From Echinococcus granulosus (taxonomy: Eukaryota; Platyhelminthes; Cestoda; Cyclophyllidea; Taeniidae), in assembly GCF_000524195.1 (NCBI RefSeq), contig NW_020170422.1, positions 545,192 through 609,191 of the forward strand: 64,000 nucleotides of DNA, written 5' to 3'. Each line of letters begins with the position of its first letter. The first letter of the stretch is position 1. The notes beneath the pieces are model-generated. The model did no database searches and was not told where the DNA came from. It saw only the letters and a program-made list of their open reading frames with translations. The position numbers and the translations under genes were made by a program. Positions 1-13,460 of this stretch are shown in pieces.

Positions 1-3000
1 ACGCTTGCGATTTTCACTTTAACTTTTCCCTAGACCGTTAAGGGAAATGCTTCAAGCTAAACATTTGTATCAGCGGCGGGTCAAAAAGGCAAATAATCAT
101 TCTCCCATGGCAAATGGCTTATGAAATTACCTTAGCTGTTACGTATTTCTGTGTCCACACAAAAGTCTATCAACAACACCTAGTGGAGAGGGAGTTTTTC
201 GGAACTCTCAACGTTATATTAGAAAAAGCATTTACGGAAGTTGATAACTTGGTAATTTGGGTAGTGTGTAAGTATAAGGATGAAAATCTTAATTCCAAAA
301 TAGCTAGAAGAAAAGGAAGCACGTGGAACATTGTAAACTCATTTGAATTCGGATAGTTGAAGCAATGCATTTTACTAGCCTCCTCTCCCTGTCTACTTGA
401 ATTGACAAAGACGGTTTTACACTAGGAGGTGTTTCTGTTTAATCTAGGCTTGCAATATACCAATTGTTTTGCTCCCTTTTAAAAGAAAAGATGAATTTGA
501 GAGAATATTTGTAAGCATGCCTTTAAACCGGAAATGAACAGGTCGAAGACAATTATGACATTTGGGTGACAAATAAATTGCACTTTCAAGTGACTTTTTA
601 ATTCTTTTAAATAGGCCAAATAATAAATAATCCGAAAATTTACAGTGCGCTCTGATGATGAAGACCCAAATTTAAGTTCGAACGAGAGGATACAAAGAAC
701 ATAAGGAAGAAAATGAATTGATAAAGGGTTGATTGCAACATATGGCATCCATGGCGGAAGAGAAGGAAACCTCATGAAAGTAATCAACACAATCGTAATG
801 GTGAGTATACTAATGCCAGTTTTTTACACCACGGTTACCTACCTGCGATGGGTATACATTATCCTACGCTAAAAGAAATAACTTTTCGTCATTACCTGGA
901 GGACCGCCCATCGATGGCATCCAGAAACATGAAATGCATGAGAGAAAACACAAAAGTGTACTACTTTAGGCAATAGATTATAGGTACCTATTTAAAGGAC
1001 ATCAAAAGCACCAAGTGTGTGCTGGGAGCGTGTTAGATACCGCACACTTCCGCAAAAATGCAAAAGATTCCCTTGAAATTAGAGACAATTCACAATAAGT
1101 TACATATTTGGCAGAAACGGATAACTAAGCATTATAGTGGGACAAAACTCATGTTAAATTAAGCATAATTGTCATTAAAAAATGTTAAGTGTACGCAAAT
1201 ATAGAATGTGCCTTTCTACATTACGAATATTGAGGCTCATATCGGATTCACTCCAATCACTATTACAAGGTGTTGCCTCATCACATTTTGATGGACTACG
1301 GCATTCGTTTGAAAAGGAGAAGGTATATTTTACTTAACTGAAGCGTGGAATAAGATGTAAACTGATCTATAATGGTTAAAACACCGAGAAAATTTATCAA
1401 CCAAATCTGCTTTTCTAAACGTTTGACTTTGACAAAATGTACACAAACAAAAAGCACTACAAATTAAGCCTGCACAGTAATTAAATTGAGGTTTAGACAA
1501 ACGTTAGGCTCGAATAAGCTATGCAAATAACAAAGAGAAGACAGTGAACAAAATAAGGCATAACAGCGACTAGCATGAGCCTCTCATGAATGACAATCGA
1601 TGCAGTGCAGAAAGGGAGCAATGAGAGCAAAAAATCCACAAAAGGAAAAGACACACTTTTGACAGTAACGTTGGAGCCATGGCAACCTACTAAAAGCGAT
1701 GAATGGGACCAATAAGTCGGCATTTGTGATCAGTCCAAACGACATGCAAAAAACTACAAATAACTTTGTGAGGGAATGGCAACACCAGGAAACCATGTGG
1801 ATACCGTTTAAGTCTGAGGGTTGACCCAATCTAAGGGAGACCCTCACTTACGTTTGAAACTGTTACAGCGCTCCGCAACCCAAATAATTGGAATAAATCT
1901 CATTTCCTATATTTGATGATAATTGTCAGACAAAGGTAAATTAATCAAGATTGCCCACAACGGCCAGCTTAAGCATGTAATTGTAAATTCCCACACAGTG
2001 GAGTATTTAAACGGAAACTTGAAAGCGGATAACACAAAAGAAAGCTGCAGAATCATCCACCGACCATCTTCTGTGATTTTACGACCCTAAACTTCGTGTT
2101 AAACGAAATCATTCGCATAGTGAACGGAAACTGCGTGTGAATTAGAGGTGCAATGAAGTAGTAGTAAAATTTGTGTGGCGCACATGGAATGACCGAAAAT
2201 TAGGTGAGAATGTGTGTGCAACCCAACCCAGGTCTCAAAAGTCACTACCGCTCTTAAAATAAGTACTAAAAAGGTAGAAAATTAAGGATTAGAAGAGAAA
2301 TGTTGTCTGTGGGGTTTTGTAGCTATCACTAGGTAACTTTAAAATGCGTGAAACATCCTCAGTTTCTAAACTGAAGAAATAAGATGGATAGGTTTCACGA
2401 GTCGCTTAGAAAAGTTGTACACAGGGTTTCAGGGTTAAATTGGCAACTTTATCATAAAGGCACCAGTGTGAATTCGTGGACCGAGTATAATGCACTGATT
2501 TCCCTTTTTTATTTAATGTGAGCGACCACCACGTGCTGATGGAAAGCCTTAAAACTACAAGAGGCAGCCTGCATTGTGACTTAAAAATCCACAAAAACGT
2601 GCCAGTAATGATGGTTGGCATTGCATTATTTCACCCCATTTTGACTCCCATTCTGGCTTTAAGGTTTAGCTACAAATGTACGACTTTACAACATTATATT
2701 GTATCTTTTAAGCAAAACATCTGACTTAAGATTCCGGTTCTTTAGATGACTTTGTTCAGTTTAATATGGGCATTTTCATAACCTAAAACGGCATTTGACA
2801 TTTTTGTAAACTGACCCAGTTCGATCAACACACTGTACAATCCACGCATTTAAGTTGTCAAAAGGTCCGAAGGAGCGATTTAATTCAGGTCCGACCAAGA
2901 AAGGAATCTGTACTAACTACAATACTTGTTAAGAAATGATACCAGCAATAATAAAGACAAGACCACAAGCATTTATGGCACTACTGAATAAAGATCGTTT

Positions 3001-3319
3001 TATCATAGTCCTATGTTAACGAGAACGGCTTTAAAAAACCCTTATTTCCTCCACGACCCAAAAATAAATATCCACACACAAACATGGGGCTCAACTCTTC
3101 ACATTTTCAGCAATCAAGTACGATAGAGAGACATCTATGGTAAATGAGAACAATAAAAAAGTCGTTTCGTGTTAAAACTAACTCGGGGTAAATAGACACT
3201 GTTGTTCATTCAAAAACACGGATAATAGGAGGCGTCATTCATGTAGTATCGGCTACTCACATCAAGTATCCTCCCTAACAGTAACAGATGCTTGCAGCAG
3301 AGGGAAAAACATTTTTAGA
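1..3319. other. Spacer, no gene recognised
   Basis: AT-rich sequence. Open frames are short, overlap on both strands and lack convincing splice signals or recognisable motifs. I see no RNA gene or clear repeat here. Confidence 0.5.
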
Positions 3320-3979
3320 TCAAAAAGTTGTGGCTCCTGTACGGCAAGAACATGAGTGGTCCCACATAGCAAAGAGGGCAAAGAATCGAATCCCATTCTG
3401 CTCAGCAAGTTTGCTACCAATTTTCTCGCCTGAAGCCAGAGTCCCGAATATGCAAATATGTTGCAGAAACAGGATGGTTTAGTTTTTAAGTGCACGGTGT
3501 ATGGCGAAGACTAACCTTGATCCAAAGATAGTCACACTTCTAGTTTTTAAACAGCAGGTGAATTGTTCACTTCAGCAGTACAGCTACTGTTGTTACTATG
3601 GTGGCCCATCTTCCTTTGAGACCATGATAGCCAGGGTTTTAATGGTTATCTATTACAATTTCTACCTCTAAACACAACCCAAGTGATAGGAAAGAGTCAA
3701 ACACTGGAGCCAGGCATACAATTTACTACCTATCCACAAATCTTTGCGCTAAAACTAACAATGCCCTGCGCATTCAGTTTCAAATGTGAGGCTCAGAAGG
3801 GTAGTAAGGAAGTCCTCAACAGACCAAAGTTTTTGGCCATACATCAAACGCGAAAGTAGCAAGTAATTCGTGATGGCATCAACTGTCAAATGAGTCAGAG
3901 CTTGGCGTGCGTGCGATTCAGCACAGCATCGCATCACATAACACAGCGGCGAAAGGAGGCTAGGCCGAGCATAGCAAAA
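3320..3979 (-). CDS. Possible 3' end of an unidentified gene (two exons)
   Basis: Two exon-like segments on the minus strand, 3979-3760 and 3429-3320. Each is preceded by a pyrimidine-rich CAG acceptor. A GTTAGT donor ends the first, and joining them keeps one open frame of about 110 codons to a TGA at 3322-3320. The first exon reads as helical protein (for example LTVDAITNYLLLSRLMYGQK). After the junction the frame gives a cysteine-containing stretch (ECAGHCEKIG, later HSCSC), loosely reminiscent of a small cysteine-rich domain. A second frame of the downstream segment is also open, so the join is uncertain. I do not recognise the family. It lies downstream of, and in the same orientation as, the ankyrin gene, but that gene has its own stop at 7671, so I treat this as separate. 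Confidence 0.28.
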
Positions 3980-6900
3980 CTGGAAGCACGTGTAAAAAGG
4001 CGAAAATGTTTACTTAGCCGATTTGTATGAATGCAAAAACGTCTACTGAAAAATAATCTTCCAATGCCTCGTCGCACCAACTGCAAACGCACGAAAAAGG
4101 GGGACACGACCCCGCTGACATTTTAAGAGATTACGCAATATGACAGAGAAAATAAAATTCGAGGTTGGCATACAAGGCAAGGGGTAGAAGGCCTTAGACA
4201 AAGGTCAAATTAGAGGACCCTAGCACTGCCAAAAAGATTTTTCATCCAAATATAACGAATTTTTAACAGAATACAAAATAACAAAAGTTCTGACCAACTT
4301 CCAGTGTGATACAGTTATTCGACAAATTTGAATTTCTTCGGTTTACTCGGGCAGGAAATCAAAAGAAGAAGGTAGACTTATTTCAACAAAGGGTAAATTT
4401 GTTTTAGCATCCGGGATAGCAAAACTAATCCATTCAAAGGCGATTAATTAGATTGACGTTCCTAAAGTTCTCGAATACGTTTCATGACTTCGGCCGAATC
4501 ATGAAGTATCCACCCTAGGGTAAAACCCCATACTCGCATTGGATTTCCTTGAGATTTCTGTAATAGGACAACCGCCTCTCAATCCCCCTGCAAATCAAAC
4601 TTCACGACGAAGTTGGTAATCTGTCGCTGTTTATCTCAGTCGTCCAAAATGAAATGTAGTTTGTACCGAAAAACTTTCTTATTTCCTCTACATTCGTTAC
4701 TAACGTGGACTCTTCTTCTATCGCCTAGAGCTCAATAAGCGGCCGATCTACGGTAAACACGCACCCATGAGAGAAGCATTTCAAAGTTACATGAAGTGGA
4801 AAGCCAATTTTTATGGAAAAGATGTAGCCGCTTATGGAAGAGAAATTAAAAAATCGTAAATAAGGGTTGATAAGGGTATTCAACTAGGTCAAAAAGTCTC
4901 ATGGACCCAATTTGATTCTCAAACGTCTATTTAAGGTGGTGTGAGCATTATGACAATTTCAAATTACTAGAAAATGTCTGAAGCACCCGTCGGCAAAGTC
5001 TTAAGAATTACTAGTTGGTTAATAACAGTGTGGAAATGAATAGTGAGCTTCTGCGGAAAAGCATAGTGCTCCATCCATAGTGTTGTAAATCGTATGACTA
5101 TGACTTAGTACACCTTAATTTTTAACCTTTTTTCAAAAGGATTCAAAATCGGATGATGGATCGCGGATGACGGTAGGAACAAATGCAGAGCTTGGTACTT
5201 CCAGAAAGAAAGAATAAAATTTGCTTAAGATTTAACTCAAAAAAGAGGTCTATTTCGACTCAAATGAGCAAAACTTTGAAGGAAATATCGAATCGGCGAG
5301 AAAAATTAGGCTAATCTATGGATTAAAAGTTGGACGAAAAAATTATGGAGTCGTTACTATCTGCGCAAGGCAACCTAACAAATTCACGTAACTTTCGTAG
5401 TCAAAATTAAGTAATTGTAGAGGACTTTCTAAAGTATTCGATTTTGTTGGGAAAAAAGTCTTTCACGACGAGACACAAACTTGCTGCGAAGTTTTCCATG
5501 AAGTGCCTTAAAAACGTTGCCCTAGCCACTTCCGTTTCTGCCTGACCCAAGGTGATTACTACTTAGAGAAACATCAAGTGTCTACAGAGGTTGAGGTCCG
5601 AGATTTAGCTATGCCTTTGGAAATGAGTTAGGCTGGACTCGCAAAGTGGGTAAGTTTGAATCACAATTACCCGATCCCACCGATATTTGAATAAGCCAGA
5701 GAATAAGAGTAGTATGTATCTACGCCTTATAATACCTACATAAAGGCGATGGCAACTTGCAAATTTTCACAAGCTATACCAATTCACTAGATTAAGATGA
5801 GTCAAAAGGGGCACGAACTTTTCGGTCACTTGATGACTTCTGAAGGCACGAAAGCACTAAAGGAGGATTTGAGGTTTCAGAAGTTCGAATAGCGATGCAC
5901 ATCTGAAATGTACATGTATTCTAGGCTAGAAATACTAAGTATTTCAAATAACAATTCTACTGGGGTCGGCTTGGATTTTGGTTGATCTACTATCAAAGTT
6001 TATACCGGCCAATGGACCCAGTAACATCAGTGAACATTTCCTAAAAATGCATAAATACAATAATGTTGTTGATTTGATGCAGTTTCAAAAGCGATGAAAA
6101 GGGGGTGTTTCATCTAAGTAAACGATAAGCAGAAAACTATATGCTCACAAACATTTACCTCATCGGAGATGTCAATGTTTACGGATTGCGATATGCGGGC
6201 GGATATTATTGAGCAATAACATGACCTCGTTTGCAAATTTTCTCCCTCATTAGAGAACATGGTAAAATAAGTTCGCCTTTAGGCGGACAAGATTACGTGG
6301 GTCCGCTAAGAGGGCCATCAACCGTTTTCAAGTTATACACGAAATTTCGAACTCATTTGCTATGGGAAGCTATGAATGCTTCCATTTATGCTTTCATTCG
6401 TTATCTAGTAATGGTGAATCTACCCTTCACCATCAGTAACTACTTGCCCTAAAAATTGTCATCTCCCACACAAAGACAATCAGGATTTAAAATTTGGAAT
6501 CATCAGCCTAAGAGATGACTCTCTGATAGGAGACTTCAATCTCATATTAGGCGCATGTGTTGTTGGAAGTAATTGTCAACTGTCAGCCCACCAAAGGTTG
6601 TGGCGACTCGGCAGTCTCTGTGGTGCAAATTTCCTTGCAGACTTCGAAGCTATCTGCATCCCAAAGCAGTAAATCACTAGGCAGATTGCGATGGGGGTAA
6701 AATTGTCAGAAAAAAGTAGTTACATGAGAAAGAACTTGAGAATCCCTAATGTAAATGAAACTCTCAAGATACTGGGATCAGTACGAGCATTGAAACCTTA
6801 TAAAGAAAGCGACTGTGTTTGTGGTAGTGGTGAATCGGTTGTAAATAAGTTGGAATCAGTGACGCTGATTATGGATGATTAAAATAATACTTAAGGATCC

Positions 6901-7670
6901 ATAAATAGTAAATGAGTAATTTATGTGTGAATGGCTTTGGAAAGCTAATTACAACAGATGACAAAAGCAACGGCGAAGGAATGGATACGATGAAAATTTC
7001 TAAAGTCCATAAAACAGAAGCTTTTCCAGAAGATAGAATGTGAGATCCATTGCTAAAGACAGCTGCTTCCAAAGAATTCAGGAATGTTTTTCAAAAAGCC
7101 CAAATTGAATAGTATTGATAGACGAGTCGTTTGTAAATGATAGAGTGCAGCAAAAGGACACTTTTAACTGTGTTTCACATTGATATGATGCGAGAAGGCC
7201 TATATTTCCGCATAGGCAGTCTACCAGCCCTTCGGATGACTTTTAATAAAGCTGCTTCTAAACACGTGCACCTACCGGAATAACTCTCTTAACTTTGCAA
7301 GAATTTAACAGACGGCATCCAATTCGAGTGGCAGAATCTGTGGAAAATCGTTCCACACGTGAGCTACCAAATCGACAAAATAAAATAGGACACAAATTAC
7401 CTGCAGCACTCTTATGAAAATATGATATCTCCCCGTGCTGCAAGAAACAATGTGACGGCAATAAGGTGAAAAGAAATACAGAAAGTGGCTCATTAGAGTC
7501 TAATGAGTGCTTCAAGGTATTAAATTTTAAAGTTTCCTTACGGTAGTGCAAGATTACCACATATGACGGCCGTTTCAGTCTCATGACTAAGTTGTGACGG
7601 TCACGGGGAGCGCCGAGGACGAGACCCAAGAGGGGGAGAGAACTACGTGACAGCGCGATACGTCCTAACC
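3980..7670. other. Spacer, no gene recognised
   Basis: About 3.7 kb of AT-rich sequence with only short open frames. Nothing I can support as coding, RNA or repeat. Confidence 0.45.
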
Positions 7671-10600
7671 TTAGATCTGAGCACGTGGATCTTCCCAATC
7701 TCCCACGACTCGACTTTCATTCTAACACCTTGGTAGTCCGAGTAGGTCATTGAGTTCGTTGCTTTTAAAGCTAGCTACAAACTTTCATGTGCCACGAAGT
7801 CTTTAAAGATAACTCGGATGCTTCAGAATTTAACCACTGAATTATAGATGGTGGACTAGTTTGCTTAAGGATATTTACGAGATGAGAGCGTTAGAGTGAG
7901 TTGGCATAAAGTCCATCGCTGAAATATTTGTCGATTACGCATTATTTTGATTGCGAGCAAGTTGGAGATGAGTGCATAAGAAGTAACAGCAGCAGACAAG
8001 TATGATGAGATTGTGATGCCTACCTCGGAGTCCCAAGCGTTGGTGGGTGAGGAACGGAGCTCGAGGGAAGAGTCACCAGGCTTAAGGGGGATCCAGTCAG
8101 TCAGCATAATCACCTGTCTGTGCTGCATCTTTCCCGCTTCACCTGGGGTTACGGAGCCTGGGTGACCATTCTGCGTAACCGCCTTCTAAAAAGGAAGCAA
8201 GTCTATCCTGTACTTCATCCAAAGAAATTTAGGCAAGGATATCGAAGCCGCATTACATTTAATACAAAACATGGACGTCCTTGAATATCCGAAAGCACTT
8301 CATTTAACGGATACTTATCCTTCTGCATATTAAACTTAAGTGTGAAATTAAATGTATTGAAATTAAGGATGCCAAGACAGCTTATATACCTCAAGTAGAA
8401 AAATCATTTTTTAATTCTTTGGATTGACTTAAAACAATCACCAACATCCGAGTAGTAGGGGCTATTCGCTCGCCCTTGACTAAACAAATTCCATGACTTA
8501 CAGCACAACGTGACCAACTTCTGGAAGCAAAGCCTTAAAATCACCTTCCGTACAATGTTTAACAAAATTTTAGTGCAAAAATAGGGTTCATACTGTATTT
8601 AAGGAGTATTTACTTTCTTTATAGTATTATGTTCAAACCAAAGTGGCTTCATAATGCATTGAAAAGACTAATAAAGCATTAGAGGGAGCTCTAAATGTAG
8701 TATCGTCCCTTCGGAGTTGGATGGATTTGTGGTAATTATACACAAACAGATAAGACTGATTCGCTCATTCTTCATTCAGTCCAAATCCACGCTTCTTACA
8801 GCGTTGTGTGCATCAAAAATAGACCTTTAAGGTGATAGTGGCGTTGTAAACAGTAAGTAATCCAATAACTCGTGATCTAATACAGGAAGGTAAACAAAAA
8901 ACATGAAAATGGCTTGCCACGAACTTAATCTGCACGAAAGCATTCTTTATCATATCAGGCTACACTCGCCATTAGCGTCACGCATAGCCAATACCCCAGT
9001 TTTCTTGCTTAAATCCGGCGTCATAAATGTGCGACATGTTTTTTGCCAGTTTGCGATAACTACATTTGTACCAAAGTGCTTGTCGCAAACAGATTGATAG
9101 AGTGTAAAAAAACAGCTAGGTATGTGAGGACTTTCTTAGTCGAAGAAAAATAAATGCATCAGTTTTTAGTCACAAAAGTAGTGACACTTGGCACCACATT
9201 AGAACAATGAAACGTCGGGAATGAAATCGTTGCTTTTCCTCTGAGGTCTTCAATCCTACAATAGCGCTTTTTCGATTCCGCTTGAGAACTCAAAACCGAG
9301 TCGAGGTTTTCAGCATGGTAACATACGAACTACGTATACAGATTCACAATAAATGAAACTAAAATTTAATTTCTTGCTATAGCCACCAAAGGAAAAGCAA
9401 CCATGGAGTACACTGCAAACATGATTATTGGCCAACCCACTATGGGTATGCAAAAACAAATTAAAACGGACCTTTTATGATGACGCCTTCATGGGAAGGG
9501 TACACAGATGAAGCTGAACAAATATGGATATAGGTTACTAGCAGTTATGGAGTGTAATATCCGTAACCGAAGAGGACATTCCACTTACATCTGGGCACAA
9601 TCAAGACAAAATTTGGCAAGCACTCAGCTACGACTTAAAATGCTCATGGAAGTCGCCTATTTCTTACATGTATTTTTAATGCCTGTGAGAACACAGCGTT
9701 GAGTCAAAACTGCCAGTGATAATTGACAGAAACATGGCCCTGAAGTATGTGATTAATCACAAAATGTGAGCCCCCAATTCTACTAACCTGTAATTCATAC
9801 TACGTGAGAAATAATGATGGCGCTTGAAAATTTGATTTAAATTCCTGTCTTGATCGGGTCTGGTTGGCACTTGGCAACTATCATTCCAACTGGGATCGGA
9901 AGTAAGCCTACTCTGTGATTCAAAACGAAGTTAAAACAATTCGCAGACAATGAAGGTTTTACTAATGTCTTCTGCCAGCGTCATACGTAACACACCGACT
10001 TTCCTAACCAATTTCGACGCCACAAACATGACATGCATTCCTTATCCATTTATGACAGCTGCTTGTAATAAATCAACTTGCAAACACAATTTAAAACAAT
10101 TTAAAGTAGATGGAGACGATTTTTCTGAAGATAGCCACATCTGCTTTTAATCGTTGAACAGGGGATGAACCGGCCACTTTGGCAGTGCAAATATTTGTGA
10201 AATATTGACAGTGATAAAACATCTCAGCTGGTCGAGTTCCCTATAAAACCTTGATAGCGATCGTTAAATAGAAAGTTGCAAGATACACGCTCATTCAACA
10301 AATTAACACACCACGTTTCGTAGGTAAGGGGAGGGGGGTTAAAGTTAGAAAAAAACTCATTTTTCGATGCAAACTGGATGCGGTGTAGTGGAGTTGCCTT
10401 AGAATAAACAATCCATGTTTGTCAGCAGCTTTATATCATAAAAACCCAATGCCAATTTCAGATTGCCTTAGCTTCAATTCGGCAGCACGCAGCAAGGAAG
10501 ATTTAGTAATTTTTAGCATCTGTACAGCAAGGAATGTACCGGAATAGCAAAAGTTTCCCTTTGCTATCACTGATGAATTAACCAGAGAGAACAATTTCTA

Positions 10601-12335
10601 ACCCTAATACCTTTTAAAATGCCATTAAAAGCGAAACAAATTTAGTCATAAACAAACAAGTGCTCAGGCTTTCGGAAGAGCTTTCTCTTATGATAGTTTG
10701 CTACTGCTCAGGGGATGGCAAAAATGTGGAAACGATAAAGTAGCCATATTTGCAGCAGTGGAGGTCAATATTTATGTTTACGTAAGGGCAAAATGACCAG
10801 TCTACATTCCGAGTGAATGGGCATAACTTTCACTGCGATTATATGGCAAATTTATAGTCCTTTTACCTACCAATAGGAGTGACTCAATTTATTTGGAACA
10901 TAACGCATACAAGTCAACGAGGAGTTACCTAATTAAATACAAGTCAATTGCTGATGTACCCACATAACTGTGAATTTATGAATGCATGTAAATCACAAGA
11001 ACAAACCGTTTTCTCAGAATCGGAGACCATCTCTAGCTCCCTCATACGAGCCACTAAGAGGCGCAGACAGATAACGAGATCGTCCTTTTTCTCCGACTTG
11101 CTACGGCACAACTCGTGCAACGTATTGCGACCAGCCTGTGAAGCAGGAAATACAGTGTGTTCGTAATAAAACATAACAACACATTAGGTACCCAGGATCC
11201 TTGTAAATGCAAGCCCGAGATGGAACCATGAGACGAGAACTAATCGCAATCAACTGTGCATGAACACATTACACACATCGATCTGAGTGCTAGAATAAAA
11301 GATAGACTTATAAAAGTGCAGAACCACTTTTTCAGCCTACGAATAAACTAATCGAATAACACATTATCTGCCCCACAGGCATGGAAGGCAATAAATTGCT
11401 ACCGCCAATTTTTTCAGCGGACGCAAATTAAAGGTGTGTGGGTAATAATCGCGGAAGTAGGGTGAATACGTGAAATATGCATAAGCATGTTTTCAATTTT
11501 TTTAGAACGAAGAATTTTCACCACAATTATAAATGTTTAATCATAATGCACTTTTGAAGATAACACATACAGATACATCTTAAACTCGATATGCGAAATT
11601 GAAAGTCTACCTAATAACACTTATAACGTGAGTGAATGATGCGATGCAATAAATAATGTAATCGCAATAATAGTGAACTAATATGACGATTTGCAGCGAG
11701 GTACATATGAACAGTCCCTAAATATTGTCGATGAAAGGGTCCTAATAATCAACGAAGCCATGGATCCATGACGGAAAGTACTCCTATATGCATCCTTAAA
11801 AAATCAAACAAATTGAGATGCAAGCCATCTGAATCGTAGGGACATACTTTATTCTTCCAAAAGGGGTCAGCTCCCCTTTCAAGAAGAAGTTTTATTACTT
11901 CGGGTTGATTCCAGTAGGCTGCATTTGTAAGCGGTGTCCAAAACTGATTGTTAGACACATTAACAGACGCACCGGCTTCCAGAAGTACCTTGACACATTC
12001 AACATGCCCGGACATAGCTGCGTGGTGAAGAGGAGTGTTGCCGTTCTATAAAATATATTGTCATTAGTTACCAAAGTGCACACTATATCTCTGGCATCCA
12101 CAACGCATTGTGCCTGTATTAGTAAGCGGACTATGCCTGGTTTTCCCTGAGAAGCTGCATGAATTGGACAACAGTCATGCTGGAATAAAGGGCGAACTGA
12201 TTAATATGGAAGACATACGATACTAGATTTCCAATTAACATCGATGCCTTCGGCGATCATTTCCTTAACTAGCCACTCCCTTCCATAACTGCAAGCATCG
12301 AAGAACTTTTCTTGGCGAGATTGATCCTGACCCAT
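7671..12335 (-). CDS. Ankyrin-repeat protein, possibly N-myristoylated
   Basis: Predicted exons on the minus strand: 12335-12219, 12179-12084, 12045-11848, 11135-11007, 8185-8024 and 7721-7671. All junctions are phase 0, giving about 250 residues. The first four exons are well supported. They give about four ankyrin repeats over residues 10-170, for example NGNTPLHHAAMSGHVECVKV and then TPLTNAAYWNQPEVIKLLLE. The junction between the third and fourth exons completes a canonical repeat boundary (GADPFWKNK followed by AGRNTLHELC). The protein starts MGQDQS, which fits the MGxxxS pattern for N-myristoylation. The exon at 8185-8024 has a strong acceptor and donor but no recognisable domain; the last 51-bp exon has a weak acceptor. 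Ankyrin repeats bind other proteins, and no catalytic domain is visible. Specific ortholog unknown. If the last two exons are wrong, the frame in the fourth exon closes at 10944. Confidence 0.72.
8186..11006. other. Long intron of the ankyrin gene
   Basis: About 2.8 kb between the fourth and fifth predicted exons of the ankyrin gene. Short open frames occur on both strands (for example plus strand 9950-10150), but none has family resemblance. No repeat recognised. Confidence 0.4.
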
Positions 12336-12859
12336 CACAAAGATCACCGATTAACAAAAGCCAATGCGACCGAACCGACCGCGCCTAGTTAGTGTACTGA
12401 TTTGGCCCGTCAAGGTCAAGGTTTCATTTACTACTGCTTGGCAAATTTGGGGTGCTATTATTAAAATTTGTTACGACTAGTACAAAATGCCTAATTTATT
12501 TATTAATTTATTATTTATTTTTTATTAAAAATTTAAATACTACATTTGTTGCCTCAAAAATTATTTTCTGAAACTCGCACACGGAACTAATACTAATTAT
12601 TTAAACTTTAAAAGAACAAATTCTTCCTATGCATTTACAGAGCAATACATACACACCATAGAGTTGTGGAAAGACTTGGGTATTTTTTAAGAACAATTCG
12701 TAAAATCTCAAATTAAGAACAAGTGTAGGGGTTCCATTCATTCCTGAAGACGTAAAAAATCATCATTGTGGCAGAAGAGCTGAGGATTCTGACATGATTA
12801 AAAGGCATGTCACTAAAACGCAGCACAATCTGTGGAGACTTACATGCCTACATAATCAA
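12336..12859. other. Upstream region of the ankyrin gene
   Basis: Contains a very AT-rich tract around 12490-12545. It would hold the promoter of the minus-strand ankyrin gene, but no specific site can be named. Confidence 0.3.
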
Positions 12860-13460
12860 ATGCAGAGCAAAACGATCAAAGCATTTCATGGTCTCTTTCT
12901 TCTATTGAGTGTCGTCCCCGGGTGTTCTCCATGGTCAATCTACCGCGTCCTCCATCACAACAGAGTTGGTGCTGTAGAAAAATTGTCCAAAAGTCAGCCT
13001 TGCCAGTCATTCAACTTGCTTGAGACTACGATTATGCTTAATTCCAATGCCCTGGTAATTTCGTTGGGTCTAGAGTTTTTGTTTATAAACCGTATCTGAG
13101 ATACAAAAGCGCGTTTCTATACAATGAGGCTCTCGCGTATGCCATCAGAAGGGCAGTGGTCTAGAAGCAGAATCATATGATGAAAGATGGGATTTAAAAT
13201 GACTTCATGGGTTGGGTTTCCACGTCTTTGACTCCTTATCTCTTCGTTCTCCCTTCAGTTTTGTCAAACCATACATATAACTAACCAGGGTTCTGTTTGA
13301 CTGACGGAGAGGTAGTGAAGCTATCGCACGTTCACTTGATTGACATCTTCATGTAGGTACCGTAGGCAGTTCTATAGTAGACTTTTTCGCGTGGTTCACC
13401 TCTACGGCTATTGTCACTTTATTTGCAATAGCACTTCCTCATAACACAGGTAAGTTCTGC
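12860..13460 (+). repeat. Internal fragment of the TRIM-like element
   Basis: Similar, segment by segment, to the internal part of the full copies at 15053-16109 and 30076-31071. Shared landmarks in order are the GTCGTCC..CGG motif near the left, a GGGTTTAAAAT/GGTTTAACAT block, and the GTAGGTACCGTAGGCAG-like block near the right. Both terminal repeats are missing or too decayed to see. Diverged and non-coding. Confidence 0.6.

Noticed and set aside
11749..11847. Reading the third ankyrin exon through to the stop at 11749
   Set aside because: A strong GTATGT donor follows codon 137, and splicing to 11135 completes a canonical ankyrin repeat, which the read-through tail does not.
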